From: an uncultured Akkermansia sp.
GTDB lineage: Bacteria > Verrucomicrobiota > Verrucomicrobiia > Verrucomicrobiales > Akkermansiaceae
Assembly: GCA_947629715.1 (NCBI GenBank)
Contig: CANRET010000021.1
Span: 1-34,164, forward strand
Direction: 5' to 3'
DNA: 34,164 nucleotides
In this document: positions 15,567 through 23,292 of the stretch, one piece after another
How positions within the stretch are numbered: position 1 is the stretch's first letter
Layout: each line of letters begins with the position of its first letter
The notes under the pieces: model-generated
The model's input: the letters and a program-made list of their open reading frames with translations, nothing else
Databases searched by the model: none
What the model was told of the DNA's origin: nothing
Translations under genes and position numbers: made by a program

Positions 15567-16457
15567 ATGAAGATGCCATACGCAACATTAGCGCTTCTCA
15601 CCGGAGCATCGGTGGTCTGCAGTTCCTGCGTTGTGCCTGATACGGGGTACGCTTCGTACACTGTGCCGGGCAGTGTGAACGCCGGCGCCGTATGGACCAA
15701 CGCGAGCTACGATGCCAACGGTTTCCCCATATTCGGCTACTCTTACGGTCGTCCGGTGTACGGCTACACCTCTACCGGAGCTGCCATCTTCACGATTGCC
15801 GCACTCACGGCGCTGTGCTACGTGCCCTATTGGGGACCGGCTCGCTGGTATCGCGGTCCCTACCACTACCCGCGCGGTGTCCATCGCGTGCCCGCACCGC
15901 CGGCTTTCCCACGCGGTCATCAGCCCGGTATGCGTCCTCCGGGAGGCATACAACCGCCGCCACCGGGTGGGGCTCGTCCTCCAGCTCCCGGCAGCGCGCT
16001 TTCCCCCATACCTTCTTCTCCGGCTATGCGTGGACCGGGACCGGCATTCTCAACCATGCCCGCGCCGGGAGGCGTGAGAGTGGCTCCCACCCCGGGAGCA
16101 ATTGCCCCGGGCGCAGGCGGGATGAGTATCCCCAAGCCGATTTCCCCGAGCGTCTCTTCGCCCAAGCCTGCGTTCTCGACCATGCCTGCGCCGAATGGGG
16201 TGAAGGTGGCGCCCGTGCCGGGAGCAGTCAACCCGGGCGTAGGCGGGGTGAGCATCCCCAAGCCGACAAGTTCGGGCGTGAGCTCTCCTAAAGTCTCGAC
16301 TATGCCTGCGTCCGGCGGCTTCAGCATACCGAAACCGGTCGGCGTCTCCGCCCCGACCACCGTGCGCACCGGCCCGCCAGCCGCTTCATCCGGCGGCAGC
16401 ACACCCGCCGTCTCCCCCATGCGGGCAAGCGTGCCCATGCCACGCGGAGCACACTGA
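15567..16457 (+). CDS. Proline/glycine-rich repeat protein, probable envelope lipoprotein
   Basis: Product of 296 residues, not recognised beyond its layout. The N-terminus has a hydrophobic export signal ending in VVCSSCVV, a poor lipobox, so it may be a lipoprotein or simply exported. Residues 25-75 are rich in Tyr, Gly and Ser. A hydrophobic stretch (AAIFTIAALTALCYVPYWG, near 70-90) may span or touch the membrane. From about residue 105 it is low-complexity Pro/Gly/Ser/Ala with two and a half copies of a repeat of 40-42 residues. A strong Shine-Dalgarno site (AAAGGAGAC) 8 nt before the ATG contrasts with most neighbours. A terminator follows at 16484-16516. It may be a surface or wall-spacer protein, by inference. 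Confidence 0.75.
   Translation: MKMPYATLALLTGASVVCSSCVVPDTGYASYTVPGSVNAGAVWTNASYDANGFPIFGYSYGRPVYGYTSTGAAIFTIAALTALCYVPYWGPARWYRGPYHYPRGVHRVPAPPAFPRGHQPGMRPPGGIQPPPPGGARPPAPGSALSPIPSSPAMRGPGPAFSTMPAPGGVRVAPTPGAIAPGAGGMSIPKPISPSVSSPKPAFSTMPAPNGVKVAPVPGAVNPGVGGVSIPKPTSSGVSSPKVSTMPASGGFSIPKPVGVSAPTTVRTGPPAASSGGSTPAVSPMRASVPMPRGAH
16047..16340 (+). repeat. In-gene tandem repeat, period about 126 then 120 bp
   Basis: Units begin with FSTMPAP at residues 161 and 203 and VSTMPAS at 243, each followed by GV-VAP-PGA, PG-GG and SIPKP. The spacing is 42 then 40 residues and the third copy is partial. DNA is diverged between copies while the protein pattern is kept. Confidence 0.8.
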
Positions 16458-16483
16458 TGAAGAGCTGACGTTCACATAATTTC

Positions 16484-16516
16484 AAGCCGAATCACATCGC
16501 GTGGTTCGGCTTTTTT
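16484..16516 (+). terminator. Rho-independent terminator after the proline-rich gene
   Basis: AAGCCGAATCAC (16484-16495) pairs with GTGGTTCGGCTT (16501-16512) in a 12-bp stem with one G-U pair and a 5-nt loop. It runs into a T tract to 16516. Confidence 0.9.
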
Positions 16517-16522
16517 CTCGCA

Positions 16523-16551
16523 TTGACGGGAGAAGAGGAACATGGTAGAAT
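16523..16551 (+). promoter_or_regulatory. Promoter of nadB
   Basis: TTGACG (16523-16528), exactly 17 nt, TAGAAT (16546-16551). It overlaps an upstream in-frame ATG at 16542, so that ATG would not be transcribed and the start at 16566 is preferred. Confidence 0.65.
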
Positions 16552-16565
16552 CCCCGCGTCCATTT

Positions 16566-18164
16566 ATGATACACACTGATTTTCTTGTGGCCGGCAGTGG
16601 CGTGGCAGGACTGAGTTTTGCTCTCAGGGCGGCAGAACACGGCAGCGTAACGGTGCTCAGCAAAAGCGATCCGCTCGTTTCAAGCTCCGCCAAAGCACAG
16701 GGAGGCATCGCGGCGGTAACGGATAAGAACGACAGCTTTGAGGAACACATTGCCGACACTTTGGATGCCGGCGCCGGGCTCTGCGATGAAGATGCCGTGC
16801 GCACAATCGTGACCGAAGCTCCCGAGGCCATTCGCGAGTTGTTGGAATGGGGCGTGGACTTCGACCAAATGAAGGACGGCGCCTTTGAACTGGGAAGAGA
16901 GGGCGGTCACGGCAAACGACGCATTCTGCACGCCAAAGACACGACCGGGCTGGAGATATCCACCAAGCTGCTGGAGTGTGCCCGGCGCCACCCGAATATT
17001 ACCCTGCTGGACCACCGCATCGCCATCGACCTTATCACCACGGCCAAGCTGGGCTGCGTGACGGAGGATCGCGTGTTGGGAGCCTATGTGCTGAACCCGG
17101 CGACGGGAGATGTGGAAATTTTTCGCAGTGATCGCGTTCTGCTCGCCACAGGAGGAACGGGGCGCGTGTACATGTACACCACCAACCCGCCCACAGCCAC
17201 CGGGGACGGCATTGCCATGGCCTGGCGCGCGGGAGCTCAGGTTTCCAATATGGAGTTCGTGCAATTCCATCCCACCACCTTTTACAACCCAAAAAGTCCG
17301 GATCGTGAAGGTCTCACCTTCCTCATCTCCGAAGCAGTGCGAGGTGAGGGCGGCATCCTGAAAGGACCGGACGGCGAGGAATTCATGCAAAAGTACGACC
17401 CACGCAAAAGCCTCGCGCCACGCGATATTGTAGCACGTGCCATCAACAGCGAGATCTTGCGAACCGGTCATCCCTGCATGTATCTGGACATGACGCACAA
17501 GCCCGCCGGCTTCATGGCGGAGCGTTTTCCATACATCTACGAGACTTGCAAGAGCTACGGCATTGATGCCGAAAAAGACATGATCCCCGTGGTTCCCTCC
17601 GCCCACTACCAGTGCGGCGGCGTGAAAACCGACACGAACGGACAGACCACCCTGCGCGGTCTCTTCGTGGCAGGGGAAAGCGGCTGCACCGGACTGCACG
17701 GCGCCAACCGGCTTGCCAGCAACTCGCTTCTGGAGTGCGTCGTGATCACGAAGCGCGCACTGGCCTCCATGCTCACTCACCTCCCGCTCGCCCACTCGCC
17801 GGAATCCTACCCCATCCCGGAATGGAAGCACGGCGACCGCGTGCCGCAGGATGACCTCGCCATCCTCTACCACTGCTGGGACGAGGTGCGTCGCACCATG
17901 ACGGATTACGTGAGCATCGTGAGGACGAATCACCGTCTCCAGCGCGCCGCCACACGACTGCGCAACATCAACCGCGAGATCATGGAATACTACTGGGGCT
18001 ACCGCGTGACTCCGGAAATCCTCGACCTGCGCAATCTGGCGCTCACGGCCTCGCTCATCATTGATTGCGCCATTCGTCGTCAGGAATCTCGCGGTCTGCA
18101 CTACAACCTGGACGCGCCGGATAAATTGCTGCACCCTCGTCCTACCATTCTGCACAACGGCTGA
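16566..18164 (+). CDS. nadB: L-aspartate oxidase
   Basis: NadB oxidises L-aspartate to iminoaspartate, which NadA turns into quinolinate for NAD synthesis. From the ATG at 16566 it has 532 residues. The FAD-binding GSGVAGLSFALRAA lies near 10-25, and SSAKAQGGIAAV matches the isoalloxazine-contact loop of the succinate dehydrogenase/NadB flavoprotein family. DTLDAGAGLCDEDAV, EFVQFHPTTF, FLISEAVRGEGG and GLFVAGESGCTGLHGANRLASNSLLE follow, the last being a NadB hallmark. The ARG/LeuHis details that mark fumarate reductase subunits and the matching iron-sulfur subunit gene are absent, supporting NadB. nadA and nadC are not nearby. An upstream ATG at 16542 is unlikely because it lies within the promoter. 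Confidence 0.93.
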   Translation: MIHTDFLVAGSGVAGLSFALRAAEHGSVTVLSKSDPLVSSSAKAQGGIAAVTDKNDSFEEHIADTLDAGAGLCDEDAVRTIVTEAPEAIRELLEWGVDFDQMKDGAFELGREGGHGKRRILHAKDTTGLEISTKLLECARRHPNITLLDHRIAIDLITTAKLGCVTEDRVLGAYVLNPATGDVEIFRSDRVLLATGGTGRVYMYTTNPPTATGDGIAMAWRAGAQVSNMEFVQFHPTTFYNPKSPDREGLTFLISEAVRGEGGILKGPDGEEFMQKYDPRKSLAPRDIVARAINSEILRTGHPCMYLDMTHKPAGFMAERFPYIYETCKSYGIDAEKDMIPVVPSAHYQCGGVKTDTNGQTTLRGLFVAGESGCTGLHGANRLASNSLLECVVITKRALASMLTHLPLAHSPESYPIPEWKHGDRVPQDDLAILYHCWDEVRRTMTDYVSIVRTNHRLQRAATRLRNINREIMEYYWGYRVTPEILDLRNLALTASLIIDCAIRRQESRGLHYNLDAPDKLLHPRPTILHNG

Positions 18165-18188
18165 CGCCATTCCTCGCCCATCCCTGTC

Positions 18189-19160
18189 ATGAGACACTTC
18201 ACGCTGCGCATTGCCGTGCTCGCCACGCTGACATCGGCGCTGGGTATGTTGCCGTGCATGGCAGTTGGCATCAGCGGACAATCATCGGTGCAACGTAAGG
18301 GCGCGAGCACCAAACGGCTGATTCACTACTCTCCCACCCCCACGCAACCCCGCACCGTGAGCAAGGAAAAACTGCGTGAAATGGCCATCAAAAACGGTCC
18401 TCTCCGTCCGCAAATTGACCAGAGTAAACGCAAAAACTTCCCCGACCCCAAGAAAAATCCCACACCACCGCGCCGAGGAGCTTTCCCCTGGCACTTCGAC
18501 ATCACTGCCACTTGGTTTTTCATCGGCGAACGCGCCACCGCCCGCAACCCCGTACCCAACACCGCCAGCAGCTGGGACAGTGCCTGGGACGACAACTACG
18601 GCGGCTACGATGATCCCAACCCGGAAAAACGCGACCCCGTCACCTTCGCGCCGCGCGGTTTCCGACCGCAGCTCAATCCCTTCTACGTCGCCCTTCCGTA
18701 CAACGACATCGAACGCGGCGGTCCCAAGCCGGAAGCGGAAAAAGTCATCCCCTGGTACCGGCGGGACAAAGAGGGCAAGTATGAATCCGTGTGTCGCGGC
18801 ACGTGGGTGCAGATTTATTACAAGGGACGCTACTGTTTCGCCCAGTGGGAGGACTGCGGACCTTTCCTCACCGATGACTGGGAATACGTATTCAAAGGGA
18901 AGCGTCCCCGCAACAGGCAAAACAACGGCGCCGGCATCGACATCTCACCTGCCGTACGCGACTACCTCGGCATCCCCGGCGGCAGCGCTGCGGTGCATTG
19001 GCGCTTCGTGGATTTCTCGCTCGTTCCCGGCGGCCCCTGGGCCAAGTTCGGCAAGGACAACCCCTTCGTCAACCCTGCGCTCAAGGAAGCTATCCGGAAA
19101 TACAGCCTCAAGTACAATATCAAAGCTTCTCCCTCTCCTCCGGGCAACACAAAAAAATAA
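18189..19160 (+). CDS. Exported protein with a double-psi beta-barrel-like C-terminal domain
   Basis: A 323-residue protein with a signal peptide (first 25 residues, ending near CMAVG). It has a basic, proline-rich linker (30-110) and a C-terminal domain. That domain contains WVQIYYKGRYCFAQWEDCGPF (Asp222, Cys223, Gly224 and Phe226 conserved in style), then GAGIDISPAVRDYLGI (Asp251) and a closing VHWRFVDFSLVP strand. This resembles the RlpA/expansin double-psi barrel pattern, in which the first block reads N-D-R-G-P-F and the second I-D-L-S-x-x-A. RlpA-like proteins act on or bind peptidoglycan. Here Cys replaces Arg in the first block. It lies 24 nt after nadB and 10 nt before the HAD-FolB gene. 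The fold call is inference. Confidence 0.6.
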   Translation: MRHFTLRIAVLATLTSALGMLPCMAVGISGQSSVQRKGASTKRLIHYSPTPTQPRTVSKEKLREMAIKNGPLRPQIDQSKRKNFPDPKKNPTPPRRGAFPWHFDITATWFFIGERATARNPVPNTASSWDSAWDDNYGGYDDPNPEKRDPVTFAPRGFRPQLNPFYVALPYNDIERGGPKPEAEKVIPWYRRDKEGKYESVCRGTWVQIYYKGRYCFAQWEDCGPFLTDDWEYVFKGKRPRNRQNNGAGIDISPAVRDYLGIPGGSAAVHWRFVDFSLVPGGPWAKFGKDNPFVNPALKEAIRKYSLKYNIKASPSPPGNTKK

Positions 19161-19170
19161 TTTTTCCTCT

Positions 19171-20157
19171 ATGTTCTCCTCACTGATTTTCGACTGGTCC
19201 GGTACGCTGTGCGATGATCTGACGCTCACGCTCCAAGCCACCAACTACGTGATTTCACAGTACGGACTGCCCGCGCTGGACCGCGAGCAATTCCGGGCGG
19301 AATTCCAACTTCCCTACCCCGCTTACTACTCATGGAAAACTCCGGGCGTCCCCATTGAGGAGCTGGAAAACCACTACCGACACATCCTGAACTCGCCGGA
19401 GGCGGAGCCTGTCACCGTGCTGCCGCACGCGCGCGAGTTTTTGAACTACTGCCAAGCGCGCGGCATTCGCTGCTTCATCCTCTCCAGCATGGACTCCAAA
19501 GCGTTTGACCGCCAAGCGCGCGAACTCGGTCTCATCGACTACTTTGAAGGGCTGCACACAGGCATCCTCAACAAGGAAGCCCATATTCACTCTCTGCTTG
19601 CTCAGCATGCTCTCGACCCGCAACGCACGGCGTTCATCGGCGACATGCAGCATGACATGTCGGCCGCCCATTGCGCCGACGTCTGCGCCATCGGCGTGCT
19701 GACCGGCTACAACAACGCCGCCCAGCTCTGTGAGGCTGAGCCGGATCTCGTGGTGCCGCACCTCGGCGCACTTCAGTCCCTCATGCAACGCTGCACCTGC
19801 TCCCCCTCGCGTGACAAGATCTGCCTGCACGACCTCTCCTTCACCTGCCGTCTCGGTGTGCCGGAAAGCGAGCGCGCCACGCCCCAACCCGTCCAAGCGG
19901 ATGTCACGATCACCCCGCCGCTGCCCTTCAGTGAGATAACGGAAGACATCGCCTGCACCATCGATTACGACGCGCTCTCCCGTCGCCTTGTTGAGCTGGC
20001 GCAAGCGGAGTCAACCGTGCTGCTTGAAACCCTTGCTCACAAGCTCGCTTCCTGCTGCGTTCGCGAATTCGGCGCAACCGCCGCCACGGTGCGACTGCGC
20101 AAGTTCATCCTGCCCAACACATCCGCCGTCTCTGCCACCGCCCACGCGCGAAAGTGA
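19171..20157 (+). CDS. HAD-family phosphatase fused to dihydroneopterin aldolase (FolB) domain
   Basis: A two-domain protein of 328 residues. Residues 1-210 are a HAD hydrolase: nucleophile Asp8 in FDWSGTL, ILSSMDS near 110 (motif II), and Asp158/Asp162 in FIGDMQHD (motif IV). The position two after the nucleophile, Asp in most phosphatases, is Ser10. Residues 215-328 match FolB, which cleaves 7,8-dihydroneopterin to hydroxymethyl-dihydropterin and glycolaldehyde. This part shows DKICLHDLSFTCRLGVPESER (Glu234), TIDYDAL (Tyr266), LLETLAH (Glu286) and VRLRKF (Lys311). The start at 19171 follows the upstream stop by 10 nt. Longer reading of the frame back into the previous gene is out of frame with it and was not used. 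A role in dephosphorylating dihydroneopterin phosphate before aldol cleavage is inferred from the fusion. Confidence 0.85.
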   Translation: MFSSLIFDWSGTLCDDLTLTLQATNYVISQYGLPALDREQFRAEFQLPYPAYYSWKTPGVPIEELENHYRHILNSPEAEPVTVLPHAREFLNYCQARGIRCFILSSMDSKAFDRQARELGLIDYFEGLHTGILNKEAHIHSLLAQHALDPQRTAFIGDMQHDMSAAHCADVCAIGVLTGYNNAAQLCEAEPDLVVPHLGALQSLMQRCTCSPSRDKICLHDLSFTCRLGVPESERATPQPVQADVTITPPLPFSEITEDIACTIDYDALSRRLVELAQAESTVLLETLAHKLASCCVREFGATAATVRLRKFILPNTSAVSATAHARK

Positions 20158-20423
20158 TTCCAAATCATACATCGAAATAGGCACCGTCAGGCGCTCCCTC
20201 TTCGCTTCCCCGTCCCTGCAACGCGCCAAATTTTCCCCTTATTGAAAAAATCGAATTTCGCCTCAATTTAACCCCAAATTCAGCGCAAATTCGAATAACC
20301 GTCTTTACTAAAACATAATATTCAATATATTACGATATGCGAAATTCCTCTTTAATTCGCTCATTCCATTACAGAAGTTCCCTATGCCGCACCTTTGCCC
20401 CGTATTTGCGGCGGGAAGTATCC

Positions 20424-20974
20424 TCAAGGCTTGAGCGTACCGAGCGGAACAACGCACACTCCGTCCTCGCGGCGATAGGCAAACTGTCCCAGTCCGGTCA
20501 GCACCATCATGAAGGAAGGAGCCGGTGAACGGTCGGTATTCACAAGCGAGGCGAATTTGGTGAGATTGGCTGCGCCTTCGTCCACACTTCGCAAGTCGCC
20601 GCCAACTTAATTTCCACCAGTCCATAACGTCCGTTTCGCAGACGGATAATAGCATCCACTTCCCTCCCGTTCCTGTCCAGGTAATGATAGACCTTGCCAT
20701 CCAAAGCATCGGCATAGATGCGCAAATCGCGTACCGCCATATTCTCAAAAAGGAATCCCGTGGTCGGCAGGTCATCGATCAACTCCTGCGGTCCCGCTCC
20801 GAAAGCCGCCGCCGCGATGGAGGGGTCCGTAAAATAGCGTGTTTTTGCCGCCCTCAGAAGTGCCTTGGAACGCAGACTTGGCGACCAATTTTCTGCTTCT
20901 TCAATGACAAAAATCATCCGTAAAGCCTCCAGATTGTGGATTGCAAAATTAAATGCAACAGGTTCTTGGCCCAA
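20424..20974 (-). pseudogene. Frameshifted remnant of an AAA ATPase, DUF4143 part only
   Basis: The minus strand from 20940 encodes LRMIFVIEEAENWSPSLR, RYFTDPSIAAAAFGAGP, TGFLFENMAVRDLRIYADA, YHYLDRNGREVDAIIRL and GRYGLVEIKL. This is the C-terminal DUF4143 region of prokaryotic AAA ATPases, including the PD-(D/E)xK-like E-V-D...E-I-K. Near 20590 the frame breaks: a doubled TG (GTGTGG) shifts it by two. In the new frame the homology goes on as VDEGAANLTKFASLVNTD, SFMMVLTGLGQFAYRRE and VVPLGTLKP, ending at TGA 20426-20424. The whole N-terminal ATPase half is missing. It is a dead gene, of a different subfamily from the intact ATPase at 32067-33320. Confidence 0.85.
20935..20970 (+). repeat. 36-bp dispersed repeat, copy A
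   Basis: Matches the minus strand of 32027-32062 at 34 of 36 positions, beginning TGTGGATTGCAA and ending GGTTCTTGGC. The second copy lies inside the IS30 transposase remnant. Copy A sits at the broken N-terminal edge of the ATPase remnant, in the opposite direction to it. A TTCTTGGC/GCCAAGAA inverted repeat follows (20963-20990). Confidence 0.75.
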
Positions 20975-21438
20975 AAAAGGGTGCCAAGAAGTTCAAAGCA
21001 TGCTAGAGTAATGCCAGCCAAACAAACAAGACACTACGAACCATGACACCAAGACGCACGTTATAGCTCCATTGCCCGAAAAGGCAAACACATTACCTCA
21101 CACGCGTCCCCATAAAATCTCTTCCGGGCTCATAATACATCCCTCCAAGAGCCTGTCACTTGTACTACGCTTTCCGCGATGTGAACAAGGCTCCATTTAC
21201 TATCCGAAAGGAATCTGCACGACACAGCAAAGAGCGCCGTCCCCTGCCCAACATTGCAACGAAAAAGTAGGGAGAGCGCTTAAAAAGGCAGTCGGGCCAC
21301 GACCACAACCGGCCGTTTTGTATCCATTGCCAAGCTCAAAAAGGGCGATGTCCCCGGGAACACGCTTGGTTGAGGCTTGAAAGTAGAGCAGCTTTGCCCC
21401 ACGGAGTTTTCCCCTCTTTTCTCAGGGGAAGAGCGTAC
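20975..21438. other. Gene-free stretch
   Basis: About 460 bp with only short frames lacking any recognisable protein pattern. It lies between the ATPase remnant and the bactofilin terminator and looks like decayed accessory DNA. A second hairpin (CCCCT/AGGGG) is present near 21409-21428. Confidence 0.5.
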
Positions 21439-21473
21439 AAAAAGCAAGGGGAAATACGATGAGTTCCCCTTGC
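21439..21473 (-). terminator. Rho-independent terminator after the bactofilin gene
   Basis: On the minus strand GCAAGGGGAA (21473-21464) pairs perfectly with TTCCCCTTGC (21453-21444), followed by five T (21443-21439). It ends the pyrH-frr-bactofilin unit. Confidence 0.9.
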
Positions 21474-21497
21474 AACGGAAGATTCTTTTGAGAATAA

Positions 21498-21818
21498 TCA
21501 ACCGATTTCGGCGCGGCCGGAGAGGCGGGCGCCCTCGTCCATGGAGAGGCGAGATGTGGTGATATCGCCGTTCACGATGGCCTGACCGTGCAGGTGGCAG
21601 CGGTCGCTCTGCACATTGCCGTCCACATGGCCGTACACATTAACTTCGCCGGCCTTGATATTGCCCTTGATGTCAGCTTTGTCGCCGATGGTCACCTTGC
21701 CGGATTCGGACTCGATTTTGCCATCAATTTTGCCATCGATGTGCATATCGTTCTGGAAACGGATGGTGCCGACAATCTCGATGCCTGCTGCCAAGACGTT
21801 GGTTTGGGGAGTGCTCAT
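21498..21818 (-). CDS. Bactofilin
   Basis: Bactofilins are small beta-helix proteins that polymerise without nucleotide and act as scaffolds for cell shape, wall enzymes or polar structures. The 106-residue product is nearly all bactofilin domain: IVGTIRFQNDMHIDGKIDGKIES, then regular six-residue turns with glycine (VTIGDKADIKGNIKAGEVNVYGHVDGNV, given across positions 21560-21700). It ends in a short tail, RAEIG. Length fits the minimal family form. It follows frr by 29 nt on the same strand, so it is probably made with the translation genes. No peptidase partner is adjacent. Confidence 0.92.
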   Translation of the reverse strand: MSTPQTNVLAAGIEIVGTIRFQNDMHIDGKIDGKIESESGKVTIGDKADIKGNIKAGEVNVYGHVDGNVQSDRCHLHGQAIVNGDITTSRLSMDEGARLSGRAEIG

Positions 21819-21847
21819 AAATAGGAGAATTGTTTTGTTGTGAGGGG

Positions 21848-22414
21848 TTACACGGTCATAATTTCTTTTTCCTTCATCTCGACCTGTTCGTCGATCTTTT
21901 TCACGTACTTGTCGGTGAGCTTCTGTACTTTATCCTCGGCCAGACGCACGCCGTCCTCGGTAAGCACGTTGTCCGCCTTGAGTTTTTTCACGCCGTCCAT
22001 ACCGGTCTTGCGGGCCGCGCGCACGCGCACCTTGGTGTCCTCCGCCAGACTCTTCACGTACTTGACAAGCTCCTTGCGTCGCTCCCCGGAGAGTTCGGGA
22101 ATGGGGAGGCGCACGGAACGAGCGTCAATGATCGGAGCAATGTTCAAACGGCTCTCGGCGATGGCTTTCTTGATGTCATTGAGCGTGCCGGGGTCAAAAG
22201 GCTGGATGAGGATGGAGCGGGCGTCCGGCGTGCTCACCACGGCCAAACTTTTGAGTTTCATGCTCGAACCGTAGGAGGCCACATACACGTCCATATTATC
22301 CACGAGGGACGGGGAGGCCTTGCCGGTGCGAACGCCGGCGAACTCATCGTGCATGTGCGAGAGAGCCTCGTCCATGGCGGATTCAACTTCGAGAAGCAGT
22401 GTTTCTTCGTCCAT
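21848..22414 (-). CDS. frr: Ribosome recycling factor
   Basis: RRF, with EF-G, splits the post-termination ribosome. The 188-residue protein shows the expected helices and motifs: GVRTGKASPSLVDNMDV near 26, PDARSILIQPFDPG, INDIKK-like helix start, then LPIPELSGERRKELVKYVKSLAEDTKVRVRAARK split over residues 105-140, and a C-terminal coiled helix ending EKEIMTV. Usual length is about 185. It follows pyrH (27 nt), the conserved order in most bacteria, which supports both calls. Confidence 0.97.
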   Translation of the reverse strand: MDEETLLLEVESAMDEALSHMHDEFAGVRTGKASPSLVDNMDVYVASYGSSMKLKSLAVVSTPDARSILIQPFDPGTLNDIKKAIAESRLNIAPIIDARSVRLPIPELSGERRKELVKYVKSLAEDTKVRVRAARKTGMDGVKKLKADNVLTEDGVRLAEDKVQKLTDKYVKKIDEQVEMKEKEIMTV

Positions 22415-22441
22415 TGCAGGTAGGGTTTGTTGATGAAAAGT

Positions 22442-23203
22442 TCAGATGCTGATAATGGTGCCTATCTTTTCGCCGAGCAGTGCGCGAGTGATATTGCCGG
22501 GCTTGTGCATGTCGAAGACCATGATCGGCTTCTTATTGTCCTTGCACAGGGTGAAAGCTGTCTGGTCCATCACCTTGAGTTCGCGGGCAATGCACTCCTC
22601 ATAGGAGATGGAGTCAAAACGCGTGGCGGTGGGATCCACCTTCGGGTCGGCGGTGTAAACGCCATCCACGGAGGTGGCTTTCATGACGATCTGAGCGTTC
22701 ACCTCGCATGCGCGAAGCGCGGCAGCGGTATCGGTGCTGAAAAAAGGATTGCCCGTGCCGGCTGCAAAGACCACGACCTGCCCGGCGCGCAACAAATCCC
22801 GCGCCGTGTTGCGCACGTACGGCTCGGCCACATTCTTCATCTCGATCGCGCTCATCACGTGACACGGCACACCGGCCTCCTGGACAGCGGAACAAATGGA
22901 GAGCGCGTTCATCACCGTGGCGAGCATGCCCACGTAATCTGCCGTGGGACGGTCCATGCCACGCACGCTCGCTTTCGCGCCGCGCCAGATGTTGCCGCCG
23001 CCCACCACCACGGCAATCTGCAAATCCGCCTTCTGCTGAGCCTCCGCAATTTCGCGCGCGATGCGCGCCACAATCTCGGGCGATATGTTGTCCTTGCTCC
23101 CGGGAGCACGCAGAGCCTCCCCGCTCAACTTGAGCAGAATTCGCTTGCAGGGCGCGGCATTGTCGGCAGTCTCGCTCATCATGGTCTCTGTTACGCCGGT
23201 CAT
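22442..23203 (-). CDS. pyrH: Uridylate kinase
   Basis: PyrH phosphorylates UMP to UDP; it belongs to the amino acid kinase family and is hexameric. Motifs are RILLKLSGEAL near 21, VVVGGGNIWRGAK, RPTADYVGMLATVMNAL, VFAAGTGNPFFSTDTAAALRA, KATSVDGVYTADPK and GTIISI at the end. Full length from 23203 is 253 residues. The first conserved strand begins only at residue 20. A minus-strand TGGAAA-N17-CATAAT promoter ends at 23205, so the real start may be the paired ATG codons at 23182/23179. It heads the pyrH-frr-bactofilin unit. Confidence 0.96.
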   Translation of the reverse strand: MTGVTETMMSETADNAAPCKRILLKLSGEALRAPGSKDNISPEIVARIAREIAEAQQKADLQIAVVVGGGNIWRGAKASVRGMDRPTADYVGMLATVMNALSICSAVQEAGVPCHVMSAIEMKNVAEPYVRNTARDLLRAGQVVVFAAGTGNPFFSTDTAAALRACEVNAQIVMKATSVDGVYTADPKVDPTATRFDSISYEECIARELKVMDQTAFTLCKDNKKPIMVFDMHKPGNITRALLGEKIGTIISI

Positions 23204-23263
23204 TATGCCATATCCCTTCTGCCTTTTCCAGCTTAAAATGCGCAGGCCTCGCTAAATTGACAA

Positions 23264-23292
23264 TTGACAGAGGCAAGGCAGGAAGATATGAT
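23264..23292 (+). promoter_or_regulatory. Promoter of the small exported protein gene
   Basis: TTGACA (23264-23269), exactly 17 nt, TATGAT (23287-23292). Another TTGACA lies 7 bp upstream (23257-23262). The -10 box covers the ATG at 23288, so if used, translation must begin downstream, for example at the GTG at 23300. Confidence 0.6.

Noticed and set aside
16542-16565. Earlier ATG for nadB
   Set aside because: It overlaps the -10 region of a good promoter, so it would not be in the mRNA; the conserved protein starts after 16566.
16680-18281. Long minus-strand open frame opposite nadB
   Set aside because: Antisense shadow of nadB, with histidine-rich low-quality sequence and no recognisable domain.
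18376-19170. Upstream extension of the HAD-FolB frame
   Set aside because: These codons lie inside the exported barrel-like protein gene in another frame; the HAD motif begins right after the ATG at 19171.
20232-20423. AT-rich stretch with TCGAATTT/AAATTCGA inverted repeat (20251-20258, 20287-20294) as possible origin or operator
   Set aside because: No cluster of DnaA-box-like sites or neighbouring replication genes; a chance repeat in AT-rich decayed DNA is enough.
21072-21501. Short frames on both strands in the gap before bactofilin
   Set aside because: No domain pattern, no ribosome site, and one runs over the bactofilin terminator.
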